From NCBI RefSeq assembly GCF_030411955.1, contig NZ_JASNRA010000025.1, forward strand, positions 1 to 64,000: a DNA stretch of 64,000 nt, given 5' to 3'. The position numbers were made by a program, and so were the translations under genes. Below are positions 16,942-26,261 of this stretch, in pieces. Every line of letters begins with the position of its first letter. The first letter of the stretch is position 1. The DNA comes from Massilia sp. YIM B02443. Lineage in GTDB: Bacteria > Pseudomonadota > Gammaproteobacteria > Burkholderiales > Burkholderiaceae_D. Under the pieces are notes generated by a model that was given only the letters and a program-made list of their open reading frames with translations, did not search any database and was not told the DNA's origin.

Positions 16942-18804
16942 TTAGCGCTTCAATTGCGACAAATCGCGCACCGCGCCACGGTCGGCCGAGGTCGTCAGGG
17001 CCGCGTAAGCCTGGAGTGCCTGCGACACCACGCGCTCGCGTCCGACCGGCTGCCAGGCGTCCGCGCCCAGCGCTTCCATCGCGGCGCGCCGGTGCGCCAG
17101 CTCTTCGGCCGTCACGCGCAGGTTGATGGTGCGCGCCGGGATGTCGATGTCGATCGCGTCGCCTTCCTGCACCAGGCCGATGGCGCCGCCTTCGGCCGCC
17201 TCGGGCGAGGCGTGGCCGATCACCAGGCCCGACGAGCCGCCCGAGAAGCGGCCGTCGGTGAACAGGGCGCAAGCCTTGCCCAGACCTTTGGATTTGATGT
17301 ACGAGGTCGGGTACAACATCTCCTGCATGCCGGGGCCGCCTTTCGGACCTTCGTAGCGGATGATCACGACGTCGCCCGCGGCAACCAGGTCGCCCAGGAT
17401 CGCTTCGACCGCCGCGTCCTGGCTCTCGAACACGCGCGCCTTGCCCGAGAATTTCAGAATGCTTTCGTCGACGCCGGCGGTCTTGACGATGCAGCCTTTC
17501 TCGGCGATGTTCCCGTACAGGACCGCCAGGCCGCCGTCCTGCGAATACGCGTGCGCGCGGTCGCGGATGCAGCCGGCGCTGCGATCGAGGTCGTTCGCGT
17601 CGAAGCGCTCGGACTGCGAGAACGCCACTTGCGTCGGCACGCCGCCCGGCGCTGCGCGGAACAGGCGGTGCACCTCGGGATCGTCGCTGCGCCGGATGTC
17701 GTATTTTTCGATGGCGGCGCCGATCGACGGGCTGTGCACGGTCGGCAGCGAGGTGTCGAGCAGGCCGGCGCGCGCCAGTTCGCCCAGGATGGCGACGATG
17801 CCGCCGGCGCGGTGCACGTCCTCGATGTGGTACTTGTCGGTCATCGGCGCGACCTTGCACAGGCAGGGCACCTGGCGCGAGATGCGGTCGATGTCAGCCA
17901 TCGTGAAGGCGACGCCCGCTTCGTGGGCGGCGGCCAGCAGGTGCAGCACGGTGTTGGTCGAGCCGCCCATCGAGACGTCGAGCGCCATCGCGTTCTCGAA
18001 CGCGGCCTTGCTGGCGATACTGCGCGGCAGCACGGTATAGTCGTCACCTTCGTAGTGGCGCTTGGCCAGGTCGACGATCAGGCGGCCGGCGCGCAGGAAC
18101 AGTTCCTTGCGGTCGCTGTGGGTGGCGACGATGGTGCCGTTGCCGGGTAACGAGAGGCCGAGCGCCTCGGTCAGGCAGTTCATCGAGTTGGCGGTGAACA
18201 TGCCCGAGCACGAACCGCAGGTGGGACAGGCCGAGCGCTCGATCTCGAGCACGTCGGCGTCGGACACCTTGTCGTCGCCGGCCTTGATCATGGCGTCGAT
18301 CAGGTCCAGCTTGATGATCTTTTTATCATTGTTGACCACCTTGACCACCTTGCCGGCCTCCATCGGGCCGCCCGAGACGAACACGGTCGGGATGTTCAGG
18401 CGCATCGCCGCCATCAGCATGCCGGGGGTGATCTTGTCGCAGTTGGAGATGCAGACCATGGCGTCGGCGCAGTGGGCGTTGACCATGTACTCGACCGAGT
18501 CAGCGATCAGGTCGCGCGAGGGCAGCGAATACAGCATGCCGCCGTGGCCCATGGCGATGCCGTCGTCGACGGCAATGGTGTTGAATTCCTTGGCCACGCC
18601 GCCGTGCGCCTCGATCTCGCGCGCGACCAGCTGGCCCAGGTCCTTCAGGTGCACGTGGCCGGGCACGAACTGGGTGAACGAATTGACCACGGCGACGATC
18701 GGCTTCTCGAAGTCGCCGTCCTTCATGCCGGTGGCGCGCCACAGGGCGCGCGCGCCGGCCATGTTGCGGCCCTGGGTCGTGGTGCGGGAACGGTAGACGG
18801 GCAT
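16942..18804 (-). CDS. ilvD: Dihydroxy-acid dehydratase
   Basis: A 620-residue enzyme close to the usual 610-620. It catalyses the Fe-S-dependent dehydration of 2,3-dihydroxy-isovalerate and -methylvalerate in valine, leucine and isoleucine synthesis. Cluster and active-site motifs are present: SNCDKITPGM with Cys122 and Lys124, then CPTCGSCSGMFTANSMNC around residues 193-210. The ATG at 18804 follows an AGGAG ribosome-binding site and starts the standard MPVYRSRTTTQG sequence. It appears to be a single-gene unit, with its own downstream hairpin. Confidence 0.97.
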   Translation of the reverse strand: MPVYRSRTTTQGRNMAGARALWRATGMKDGDFEKPIVAVVNSFTQFVPGHVHLKDLGQLVAREIEAHGGVAKEFNTIAVDDGIAMGHGGMLYSLPSRDLIADSVEYMVNAHCADAMVCISNCDKITPGMLMAAMRLNIPTVFVSGGPMEAGKVVKVVNNDKKIIKLDLIDAMIKAGDDKVSDADVLEIERSACPTCGSCSGMFTANSMNCLTEALGLSLPGNGTIVATHSDRKELFLRAGRLIVDLAKRHYEGDDYTVLPRSIASKAAFENAMALDVSMGGSTNTVLHLLAAAHEAGVAFTMADIDRISRQVPCLCKVAPMTDKYHIEDVHRAGGIVAILGELARAGLLDTSLPTVHSPSIGAAIEKYDIRRSDDPEVHRLFRAAPGGVPTQVAFSQSERFDANDLDRSAGCIRDRAHAYSQDGGLAVLYGNIAEKGCIVKTAGVDESILKFSGKARVFESQDAAVEAILGDLVAAGDVVIIRYEGPKGGPGMQEMLYPTSYIKSKGLGKACALFTDGRFSGGSSGLVIGHASPEAAEGGAIGLVQEGDAIDIDIPARTINLRVTAEELAHRRAAMEALGADAWQPVGRERVVSQALQAYAALTTSADRGAVRDLSQLKR

Positions 18805-18909
18805 GGCAGACTCCTTGGGTTGTTGCGAAAGCAGGAGCAACAGGGTGCCTGCTGGAGGGTGATTTGTCCAATATGCAATGGACGGGTCTGTGATACGTAA
18901 TATATATCA

Positions 18910-19010
18910 GTAGGGTTGGCGGCTTTGCCGCCGACGCGTTCAATCGCCGGTCGCATTGCCACTTCGCACGCACTGGCTGGACGCGTCGGCGGCCAAGCCG
19001 CCAACCCTAC
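18910..19010. repeat. REP-like long inverted repeat
   Basis: Two 30-bp arms, 18910-18939 and 18981-19010, are inverted copies with a single mismatch and a 41-bp spacer. Each arm starts or ends with GTAGGGTTGGCGGC and itself contains the small GGCGGC/GCCGCC palindrome. This is the form of a paired REP/BIME element, a dispersed intergenic repeat in many gamma- and betaproteobacteria. It lies between ilvD and the aldehyde oxidase terminator. No RAYT transposase is nearby. Confidence 0.7.
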
Positions 19011-19011
19011 G

Positions 19012-19037
19012 AAAAACCGCCGGGGATGCCGGCGGTT
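19012..19037 (-). terminator. Rho-independent terminator of the aldehyde oxidase operon
   Basis: A 9-bp stem (AACCGCCGG / CCGGCGGTT) with a 5-nt loop, whose reverse-strand 3' side runs into TTTTTC. It begins 28 bp after the stop of the molybdenum subunit gene, a textbook intrinsic terminator. Confidence 0.8.
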
Positions 19038-19064
19038 GCGGGGGCATGGCGATACCCGGGAAAA

Positions 19065-21392
19065 TCAGGTATTCATCTTCGCCATCGGCTCGCTGGCCGG
19101 CAACTGGCGTTCGCCCACCATCAGCTTGTCCGGCGTCATCGGCGTCGTGTGCAGGCGCTTGCCGGTCGCATGGAACACGGCGTTCGAGATCGCGGCGGCG
19201 ACGCCGACGATGCCGATCTCGCCCACGCCCTTGGCGCCGAGCTGCTTGCTGACGATGCGGTCGTCTTCCTCCACAAAGATGACGTCGATGTCGTGGATGT
19301 CGGCGTTCACCGCCACGTGGTACTCGGCGTAGTTGTGGTTCATGAAGCGCCCGAAGCGGTGGTCGGTGTGGGTTTCTTCATGCAGCGCCTGGCTGATGCC
19401 CCATACCACTGCGCCGCTGACCTGGCTGGCCGCGGTCTTGGCGCTGATGATGCGCCCGGCCGCAACCGCGCTGACCACGCGCGTGACGCGGATCATGCCC
19501 AGCTTTTCGTTGACGCGCACTTCGCAGAACACCGCCGAGTGCACCGCGCGGGTGTACTTGCGCTGCTTGAGCATCTGCGGCGTCATGAAGAACTTCTCTT
19601 CGACGCGGTCGACGCTGGCGTCGGCCAGCACTGCGCTCAATGCCACGCGCACCGCAGGATCCTTTTTCAGGAAGATGAAGCCATCGCCGAACTCGACGTC
19701 GCGGGTGCGCGCTTTGCCCAGCGGCGTTTCCTTCATGGCCAGCGCCATCTTGAGCAGCTGTTTCTTCAGCTTGTCGCAGGCGCCGTGCACGCCCGAGCCG
19801 ACCGTCGACACGTGCGACGAGCCGCCCTCGATCGGCGCCATCGGCAGCGTCGAATCGCCCAGCTGGAAGGTGACCTGTTCCAGCGGCAGGCCCAGGCTTT
19901 CGGCGGCGATCATCGACATCACCGTATAGGTGCCGGTGCCGATGTCGGACGCAGCGCTGCTCACCACCAGGCGGCCGTTGCTGTGCAAGACTGCGCTGAC
20001 ACGGGCCACCATCACCAGCGAATCCCAGATCCCGGTCGCCATGCCCCAGCCGACCAGTTCCTCGCCATCCTGCATCGAACGCGGTTCCAATGGACGGCGC
20101 GCCCAGCCGAAGCGTTCCGCGCCCTGGCGGTAGCATTCCATCAGTTCCTTGGTCGAGAACGGCTTGTCCTCGACCGGGGCAATGGTGGTGTAATTCTTCA
20201 GGCGCAGGTCGAGCGGGTCCATCTTGAGTTCGTACGCCAGCTCGTCCATCGCAACTTCCATCGCGTGCACGCCGTGCGCCGCGCCGGGGGCGCGCATGTC
20301 GATCGGCGAGAAGCGGTCGGTGCCGACCAGCTCATACTTCAGGGTGATGTCGTTGCAGGCGTACAGCTGGCCGGACCAGTTGACGATCACCTCGACGTAG
20401 TCTTCCAGGCGCGAGGTTTCCTGCTTGGCTTCGTGCCAGATCGCCTTCAGGGTGCCGTCACGATCGGCGGCCAGGCGTACCCGCTGCCAGGTCTCCGGAC
20501 GATGGCCGAAGCTGAACATCTGCTGGCGCGTCAGCACGACGCGCACCGAGCGCTTCAGCTGCAGCGCCGCCATCGCCGCCAGCGGCAACTGGTATTGCGG
20601 ACGCAGGCCGGAACCGAAGGCGCCGCCCACGTAGGGATTGCGCACCGTCAGCTTGTCTTTCGAGATGCCGAGGCCGTGCGACAGGAACCAGCGGCTGTTC
20701 TGCGAGCTTTGCGTTTTGTCGTACACGGTCAGGTGGCCGTCTTCGCCATAGATCACGGTCGAGGCGAACATCTCCATCGGGTTGTGGTGCTCGACGCCGT
20801 TGTAGAACTGGGCGTCGATCCTGACCGGCGCCGCTGCATACGCCTTTTCGGCGTCGCCTGTGGAGCTGGGCGGGGTGAAGCCGGCCTTCAGTGGGCGCGG
20901 CTTGTACGACTGGTCCAGCAGTTTCAGGATGTCGGTCTCGTGCTCCTCGACGTCGTAGTGCACGCGCACCAGCGAAGCCGCGTAGCGCGCCGCTTCGAAG
21001 GTGTCGGCGATCACCAGCGCCACCGGCTGGCCGCTGTAGAAGATCTCGTCGCTGAACAGCGGGCGGAACGGCGAGCCGGCCGGCGCCGTCATGTCCTTCC
21101 AGGCGATGTCGAAGGCGCGCATCTTGGGGCGGTTCTCGTGGGTCATCACGGCGATCACGCCGTGCGCGGTGAGCGCGTCGACGGTGTCGATTTTCGTGAT
21201 GCGGCCCTTGGCGACGGTGCTGCTCACGACCACGCCGTAGCACAGGTCGGGGGCCGTGTATTCGGCGGCATACTGCGCCTGGCCGGTGACCTTGGCGCGG
21301 CCGTCGACGCGCGAGACGGCCATCCCGCTGTGCACGCGGCCGGTGCCGGCCGGCGCGGTCGGGGTGCGCAGTTCTGGAATCAGGTCGGTCAT
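19065..21392 (-). CDS. Aldehyde oxidase/xanthine dehydrogenase family, molybdenum-binding subunit (PaoC/YagR-like)
   Basis: A 775-residue large subunit of the molybdenum hydroxylase family. It contains the N-terminal hammerhead domain (RVDGRAKVTGQAQYAAEY) and the Moco-binding core (VGGAFGSGLRPQYQLPLAAM; PIEGGSSHVSTVGSGVHGAC). The C-terminal KGVGEIGIVG carries the expected catalytic glutamate. It would oxidise aldehydes, probably aromatic, to carboxylic acids. The true start overlaps the FAD-subunit stop by 4 bp; upstream open sequence in this frame lies inside the FAD gene. No Moco-insertion chaperone (XdhC/PaoD type) follows, unlike E. coli paoABCD. Confidence 0.93.
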   Translation of the reverse strand: MTDLIPELRTPTAPAGTGRVHSGMAVSRVDGRAKVTGQAQYAAEYTAPDLCYGVVVSSTVAKGRITKIDTVDALTAHGVIAVMTHENRPKMRAFDIAWKDMTAPAGSPFRPLFSDEIFYSGQPVALVIADTFEAARYAASLVRVHYDVEEHETDILKLLDQSYKPRPLKAGFTPPSSTGDAEKAYAAAPVRIDAQFYNGVEHHNPMEMFASTVIYGEDGHLTVYDKTQSSQNSRWFLSHGLGISKDKLTVRNPYVGGAFGSGLRPQYQLPLAAMAALQLKRSVRVVLTRQQMFSFGHRPETWQRVRLAADRDGTLKAIWHEAKQETSRLEDYVEVIVNWSGQLYACNDITLKYELVGTDRFSPIDMRAPGAAHGVHAMEVAMDELAYELKMDPLDLRLKNYTTIAPVEDKPFSTKELMECYRQGAERFGWARRPLEPRSMQDGEELVGWGMATGIWDSLVMVARVSAVLHSNGRLVVSSAASDIGTGTYTVMSMIAAESLGLPLEQVTFQLGDSTLPMAPIEGGSSHVSTVGSGVHGACDKLKKQLLKMALAMKETPLGKARTRDVEFGDGFIFLKKDPAVRVALSAVLADASVDRVEEKFFMTPQMLKQRKYTRAVHSAVFCEVRVNEKLGMIRVTRVVSAVAAGRIISAKTAASQVSGAVVWGISQALHEETHTDHRFGRFMNHNYAEYHVAVNADIHDIDVIFVEEDDRIVSKQLGAKGVGEIGIVGVAAAISNAVFHATGKRLHTTPMTPDKLMVGERQLPASEPMAKMNT

Positions 21393-22429
21393 GCTTGTTC
21401 TCCTTGTTGTGCAGCTTGCTGCTGGCCGCGCGCGTAGTCGGTGCCGCGGGTGGCGCTGGTCAAGGCCTGGACGATGGCGTTCTTCGCCAGCGGCAGCTTG
21501 AAGTCGTTGTCGCCGTAACCTTGCGCGCCTTGCAGGATGGCGTCGGCCGCGGCCAGGAAGGCGGCTTCGGTCGGCGCCTGGCCGACCAGCGCGGCTTCGG
21601 CCGCTTCCACGCGCCATGGCTTGTGGGCCACGCCGCCGAGCGCGATGCGTGCTTCCTTGATATTGCCGTCGGCGCCGAGGTCGAGCGCGGCGGCGACCGA
21701 CACCAGTGCGAACGAGTACGACAGGCGGTCGCGCACCTTGATGTAGGCCGAGTGGTCCTTGAAGCGGTCGGCCTCGGGCACGCTGATGTGGGTGATCAGC
21801 TCGCCCGGCTGCAGCGTGTTGTCGATCTCGGGCCGGTCTTCCGGCAGGCGGTGGAACTCGGCGAAGGGAATCGCGCGCTCGCCGCCCTGGCGCGACTTGA
21901 CGTGCACGGTGGCGTCCAGCGCGCGCAGCGCCACGCACATGTCGGACGGGTGGGTGGCGATGCAGGCCTCGCTGGTGCCGAGGATCGCCAGCTGGCGGTT
22001 GAAACCGTCCCTGGCCGGGCAGCCGGTGCCGGGTTCGCGCTTGTTGCACGGCACACCGACGTCGTAGAAATAGACGCAGCGGGTTCGTTGCATCAGGTTG
22101 CCGCCGTTGGTGGCCATATTGCGCAGCTGGGGCGAGGCGCCGGCCAGGATCGCGGCGCTCAGCAGCGGATAGCGCTCGCGCACGACCGGATCATAGGCGG
22201 TGTCGGCATTGCGGCCGAGCGCGCCCAGGCGCAGGCCGCCGGCGTCGACCTCGACCGCGTCCAGGCCAGTGACGAGATTGATGTCGACCAGGTGCGGCGG
22301 CTGCATCACGCCTTCCTTCATCAGGTCGATCAGGTTGGTGCCGCCTGCGATCGGGCGCGTGCCTTGCGCGCCGAGCGCGGCCAGGGCGCCGTCGAGGTCC
22401 GTGGGCTGGGTGAAGGCGAACGGGTTCAT
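21389..22429 (-). CDS. Aldehyde oxidase FAD-binding subunit with extra Fe-S segment (PaoB/YagS-like)
   Basis: A 346-residue FAD-binding subunit of the PCMH fold (IAGGTNLIDLMKEGV; SPQLRNMATNGGNLMQRTR). Between about residues 130 and 155 it carries an inserted cysteine cluster (RCVYFYDVGVPCNK, then GTGCPARDG), matching the additional [4Fe-4S] site known in E. coli PaoB. It passes electrons from the molybdenum and [2Fe-2S] centres to an acceptor. It overlaps both neighbours by 4 bp, indicating a translationally coupled operon in the order 2Fe-2S, FAD, Mo. Confidence 0.93.
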   Translation of the reverse strand: MNPFAFTQPTDLDGALAALGAQGTRPIAGGTNLIDLMKEGVMQPPHLVDINLVTGLDAVEVDAGGLRLGALGRNADTAYDPVVRERYPLLSAAILAGASPQLRNMATNGGNLMQRTRCVYFYDVGVPCNKREPGTGCPARDGFNRQLAILGTSEACIATHPSDMCVALRALDATVHVKSRQGGERAIPFAEFHRLPEDRPEIDNTLQPGELITHISVPEADRFKDHSAYIKVRDRLSYSFALVSVAAALDLGADGNIKEARIALGGVAHKPWRVEAAEAALVGQAPTEAAFLAAADAILQGAQGYGDNDFKLPLAKNAIVQALTSATRGTDYARGQQQAAQQGEQA

Positions 22430-22953
22430 GCGAGCACCGGACCGGTGGTGAACGCCGTCTTGCCGTCGGCGCCCGGTTCGGAAATGCCCATCACGCCGGC
22501 CACCGCCTCGGTGATCTGCGGATAGGCGCCGCAACGGCACAGGTTGCCGCTCATCAGTTCGCGCACGTCGGCCAGGGTCTTGGCCTGGCCTTCATTCATC
22601 AGGCCGACCGCCGAACACAGCTGTCCGGGGGTACAGTAGCCGCACTGGAAGGCGTCGCAGTCGATGAAGGCTTGCTGGATCGGCGCCAGGTTCTCGCCGT
22701 CGGCCAGGCCTTCGACGGTGGTGACTTCGCGGCCGTTCTGCATCACGGCCAGCGTCATGCAGGAATTGATGCGCTTGCCGTCCACCAGCACCGTGCAGGC
22801 GCCGCACTGGCCATGGTCACACCCTTTCTTGGTGCCGGTCAGGACCGCGCGTTCGCGCAGGAGGTCGAGCAGGGTGACCCACGACTCGACGTTGAATTCA
22901 CGGTCCTGGCCATTGATGCGCAGGCGGACCGGATACTGCTGGTGAAGTTCCAT
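22426..22953 (-). CDS. Aldehyde oxidase [2Fe-2S] subunit (PaoA/YagT-like)
   Basis: A 175-residue iron-sulphur subunit with two [2Fe-2S] sites: the plant-ferredoxin-type Cys45, Cys50, Cys53 and Cys65 (KKGCDHGQCGACTV) and the all-helical site Cys104, Cys107, Cys139, Cys141 (QCGYCTPGQ; CRC). The start at 22953 begins the conserved domain almost at once. No twin-arginine signal is seen with this start or in the 23 codons upstream, so unlike periplasmic E. coli PaoA the enzyme is probably cytoplasmic. First gene of the operon. Confidence 0.93.
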   Translation of the reverse strand: MELHQQYPVRLRINGQDREFNVESWVTLLDLLRERAVLTGTKKGCDHGQCGACTVLVDGKRINSCMTLAVMQNGREVTTVEGLADGENLAPIQQAFIDCDAFQCGYCTPGQLCSAVGLMNEGQAKTLADVRELMSGNLCRCGAYPQITEAVAGVMGISEPGADGKTAFTTGPVLA

Positions 22954-23187
22954 GGTGATCCCCTCTATGAGAAGCTTCGACCATAACCGCACGAGCGTAC
23001 GCCATTCGGTTAGATCACGCACCTATTCTTGAGATTGATTGAACATTTCCTGTTCGCAAAACTGGCGCCGGCTGCCGCCGTAAAGACACAATTCGTTGAT
23101 CCATCTTGCGCCTTCTCATCCGTTGGGCTGCAATGCGTGCCGGGTTTGCCGGTCCAATTGTGACGATCGACGAGAAGGTGGGCGGGC

Positions 23188-24999
23188 GTGAACCAGCAAG
23201 CATCCGGAGCGGAAGCAGGCATCGCCAGCGAACTGTGGCAGGTGCTGGCGCGCCATCGCCTGCGCATCGGCGCGGCACTGGTGCTGCTGCTGGCGGCCAA
23301 GTTGGCCACGGTGGCGGTGCCGCTGCTGCTCAAGCGCATCATCGACACCTTCCAGGGCGGCCCGGCGGGCGATTTTCCGCATACCTTGCCGCTGACCTTG
23401 CCGGTGCTATTGCTGGCCGGCTACGCCGTGCTGCGTTTTTCCAGCACCCTGTTCAATGAGTTGCGCGACCTGCTGTTCTCACGCGTGACGCTCGATGCCG
23501 TGTCCGGCTACGCCCAGCGCACCTTCGCTCACCTGCATGCATTGGGTCCCCACTTTCATGCCCGGCGCAGTCTGGGCAGCCTGCTGCCCGACATCGACCG
23601 CGGTACCAGCGGCATCGCCTTCCTGCTCGGGGTGGCGCTGTTCACCATCGTGCCGACCCTGGTCGAGATCGGGCTGGTGCTGGCCATCATGCTGCGCGCC
23701 TACGAGGCCGGCTTCGCGGCCATCATCCTGCTCACCTTCCTGGTGTATGCCGGCTTCACGCTGGTGTTCACGGCGCGGCGCGTGGTCTACCAGCGCCGCG
23801 TCAACAAGCTCGACTCCAACGCCAAGGGCCGCCTGGCCGACAGCCTGATCAACTACGACACGGTCAAGTACTTCACCAACGAAGCGCTCGAGGCGCAGCG
23901 CTTCGCCGCCATCATGGACGAATGGCGCGCCGCCGGCGCCGGTAACCAGCGTGCGCTGTTCGCCCTGCACGTGGGGCAGAGCGCGCTGATCGGGGTGGGG
24001 GTGGCGGCGATCATGCTGCTGGCGGGGCAGGCGGTGCTGCGGGGACGCATGAGCGTGGGCGACCTGGTGCTGATCAACGCCTATGCGCTGCAGGTCTGCC
24101 TGCCGCTCAATGCGCTCGGCTTCGTCTACCGCGAGGCGCGCGACGCCTGGGTCAATGCCGAACGCCTGTTCGCGCTGTTGCGCGAGCGTCCGGAAACGGT
24201 CGACCCGCCCGATGCGCCGCCGCTGCGCGCCGGGCCGGGCGAGGTGGTGTTCGAGCGGGTCGGGTTTGCCTACGAGGCCGGACGTCCGACCCTGGTCGAC
24301 GTCGACCTGCGCATCGCGCCGGGCACGACGCTGGCGGTGGTCGGGCGCAGCGGCTCGGGCAAGTCGACCCTGGCGCGGCTGCTGCTGCGCTACTACGCGC
24401 CGGGCAGCGGGCGGATCCTGGTCGACGGCCAGGACATCGGCCGGGCCCAGGCCGGCAGCGTGCGGCGTGCGATCGGGGTGGTGCCGCAAGAAACGGCGCT
24501 GTTCAACGACAGCATCGGCAACAACATCGCCTATGGCCGCCCGGGCTGCTCGCGCGAAGAGGTCATCGCCGCCTGCCGCGCCGCGCACGTGCACGACATG
24601 ATCGCGGCGCTGCCCGACGGCTACGACACCCAGGTGGGCGAGCGCGGCGCCAAGCTGTCGGGCGGCGAGCGCCAGCGCATCGCGATCGCGCGCACCATCC
24701 TCAAGGACCCTTGCATCCTGGTGTTCGACGAAGCGACTTCGGCGTTGGACGCGGTGTCCGAGCACGCCATCACCGAGGAGCTGAACCGGCTGGCGCGCGA
24801 CCGCACCACGCTGGTGGTGGCGCACCGGCTGTCGACCATCGTGCACGCGCACCAGATCGTGGTGATGGACCGCGGGCAGATCCTGGAGCAGGGCAGTCAC
24901 GCCGAACTGCTGGCGCGCGCGGGCGCCTATGCACGGCTGTGGTCGCTGCAGCAGCGGATCGAAAAAGAAAGCGCGCAGCAGCAGCAACCCCTGCGCTGA
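23188..24999 (+). CDS. ABC exporter of the ATM1/HMT1 type
   Basis: A 603-residue half-transporter fusing a six-helix membrane domain (about residues 25-320) to a nucleotide-binding domain: Walker A GRSGSGKS (386-393), signature LSGGERQRIAIA, Walker B ILVFDEAT, H-loop VVAHRLST. The INYDTVKYFTNE segment is characteristic of Atm1/HMT1 exporters, which move glutathione-linked or metal-related substrates. The start is GTG with no strong ribosome-binding site. It works as a homodimer. It is divergent from the aldehyde oxidase and converges on purU with a 19-bp gap. Confidence 0.92.
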   Translation: MNQQASGAEAGIASELWQVLARHRLRIGAALVLLLAAKLATVAVPLLLKRIIDTFQGGPAGDFPHTLPLTLPVLLLAGYAVLRFSSTLFNELRDLLFSRVTLDAVSGYAQRTFAHLHALGPHFHARRSLGSLLPDIDRGTSGIAFLLGVALFTIVPTLVEIGLVLAIMLRAYEAGFAAIILLTFLVYAGFTLVFTARRVVYQRRVNKLDSNAKGRLADSLINYDTVKYFTNEALEAQRFAAIMDEWRAAGAGNQRALFALHVGQSALIGVGVAAIMLLAGQAVLRGRMSVGDLVLINAYALQVCLPLNALGFVYREARDAWVNAERLFALLRERPETVDPPDAPPLRAGPGEVVFERVGFAYEAGRPTLVDVDLRIAPGTTLAVVGRSGSGKSTLARLLLRYYAPGSGRILVDGQDIGRAQAGSVRRAIGVVPQETALFNDSIGNNIAYGRPGCSREEVIAACRAAHVHDMIAALPDGYDTQVGERGAKLSGGERQRIAIARTILKDPCILVFDEATSALDAVSEHAITEELNRLARDRTTLVVAHRLSTIVHAHQIVVMDRGQILEQGSHAELLARAGAYARLWSLQQRIEKESAQQQQPLR

Positions 25000-25018
25000 C
25001 AACGCGCTGTCCGCTGTC

Positions 25019-25909
25019 TTATGGCCCGCGGAACACGATGGTCTTGTTCCCGTGCACGAACACGCGGCGCTCGATGTGGAACTTGACCGCCGCCGCCAGC
25101 GCCATGCATTCGTTGTCGCGTCCCACGCGCGTGAGCTGCTCGGGCCGGTAATTGTGATCCACGCGCGTGAGCACCTGCTCGATGATCGGGCCCTCGTCCA
25201 GGTCCGGCGTGGCGTAGTGGGCGGTGGCGCCGATCAGTTTGACGCCGCGGTCGAACGCCTGCTGGTAGGGCTTGGCGCCCTTGAAGCCCGGCAGGAAGGA
25301 GTGGTGGATATTGATGCACTTGCCGGCCAGACGACGCGCCAGCTCGTCCGACAGGATCTGCATGTAGCGCGCCAGGATCACCAGTTCCGAGCCGGTTTCC
25401 TCGAACACTTCCAGCAGCCGCGCTTCCTGCTGCGTCTTGTTGTCCTTGTTCACCGGCAGGAAGATGAAGCGTATCCCTTCGCGCTCGACCATGGGGCGCA
25501 GGTCGAGGTGGTTCGACACCACCGCCGTGATGGTCATATTCAGTTCGCCATTGCGACGGCGGTACAACAGGTCGTCCAGGCAGTGGTCGGTCTTCGAGAC
25601 CATGATCACGGTGCGCACCGGCTCGCGCGGATCGTGGATCTTCCACTGCATTTCGAGGCGCGTCGCCACCAGCTCGCCGAACTGTTCGCGGATCGCCTCG
25701 ATCGGCGGCGAGCCGTCCTGCTGGCGGAACACGGCGCGCATGTAGAACCAGGCGGTCGAGTCGTCGTCGAACTGCTCCAGCGCGCAGATATAGCAGTCGC
25801 GCTCGGCGAGAAAGCCGGCCACTGCGGCAACGATGCCGGTGCCGGCCGGGCAGCTGGCGTGGAGAATGTATTCGATGCGTCCGGCCGAAGCCGGCTCTAG
25901 GCTGCTCAT
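25019..25909 (-). CDS. purU: Formyltetrahydrofolate deformylase
   Basis: A 296-residue enzyme hydrolysing 10-formyl-tetrahydrofolate to formate and tetrahydrofolate, balancing one-carbon and purine pools. An N-terminal ACT domain (about residues 8-85) precedes the formyltransferase-like domain with the catalytic segment CINIHHSFLPGFKGAKPY and a downstream GATAHYATPDLDEGP containing the catalytic Asp. ATG 25909 is chosen over an upstream in-frame ATG because it gives the normal length (about 280-290). Confidence 0.95.
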   Translation of the reverse strand: MSSLEPASAGRIEYILHASCPAGTGIVAAVAGFLAERDCYICALEQFDDDSTAWFYMRAVFRQQDGSPPIEAIREQFGELVATRLEMQWKIHDPREPVRTVIMVSKTDHCLDDLLYRRRNGELNMTITAVVSNHLDLRPMVEREGIRFIFLPVNKDNKTQQEARLLEVFEETGSELVILARYMQILSDELARRLAGKCINIHHSFLPGFKGAKPYQQAFDRGVKLIGATAHYATPDLDEGPIIEQVLTRVDHNYRPEQLTRVGRDNECMALAAAVKFHIERRVFVHGNKTIVFRGP

Positions 25910-26261
25910 GCGTTGTCCTGTCCTGTGTGCGATGTCGAAGAGTGGCTGCCCGTACCGTGCGAGCGCGCCATGGGTGGACGGGCGCCGCATTCGGCATGCG
26001 GGCGCCGCCCGGTCGGCGACGCTGGCAAGGCAAGATTGTCAGAAGGATCAGAATGGCGGATGGCTGCGCCGCCGTCAAGTGCGCACGAACACGTGCGCCG
26101 ACCGCCAGGCTGCTCCCGGAGCCGATTTTGCTACCCGATTTTCATGGGATTCGCTGTGTCATTTTGTACACATTTTGAACGCATCCGTGCGCCAGAAAAC
26201 GTTTCAAAAAGTTAAGCTTTAAATTCTTACAACCGATGTTTTCACATTTCACGGAGTCTAC
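25910..26261. other. Divergent intergenic region
   Basis: A 352-bp gap between purU (reverse) and a secreted-protein gene (forward). The right third (from about 26110) is distinctly AT-rich, with runs such as TTCAAAAAGTTAAGC and TTTAAATTCTTAC and a GGAG 8 bp before the ATG, as expected for the promoter of the forward gene. No coding sequence is supported. Confidence 0.45.

Noticed and set aside
21393..22049. N-terminal extension of the molybdenum subunit by 219 codons
   Set aside because: It overlaps the FAD subunit in another frame; the 4-bp overlap start and domain boundary give a normal subunit.
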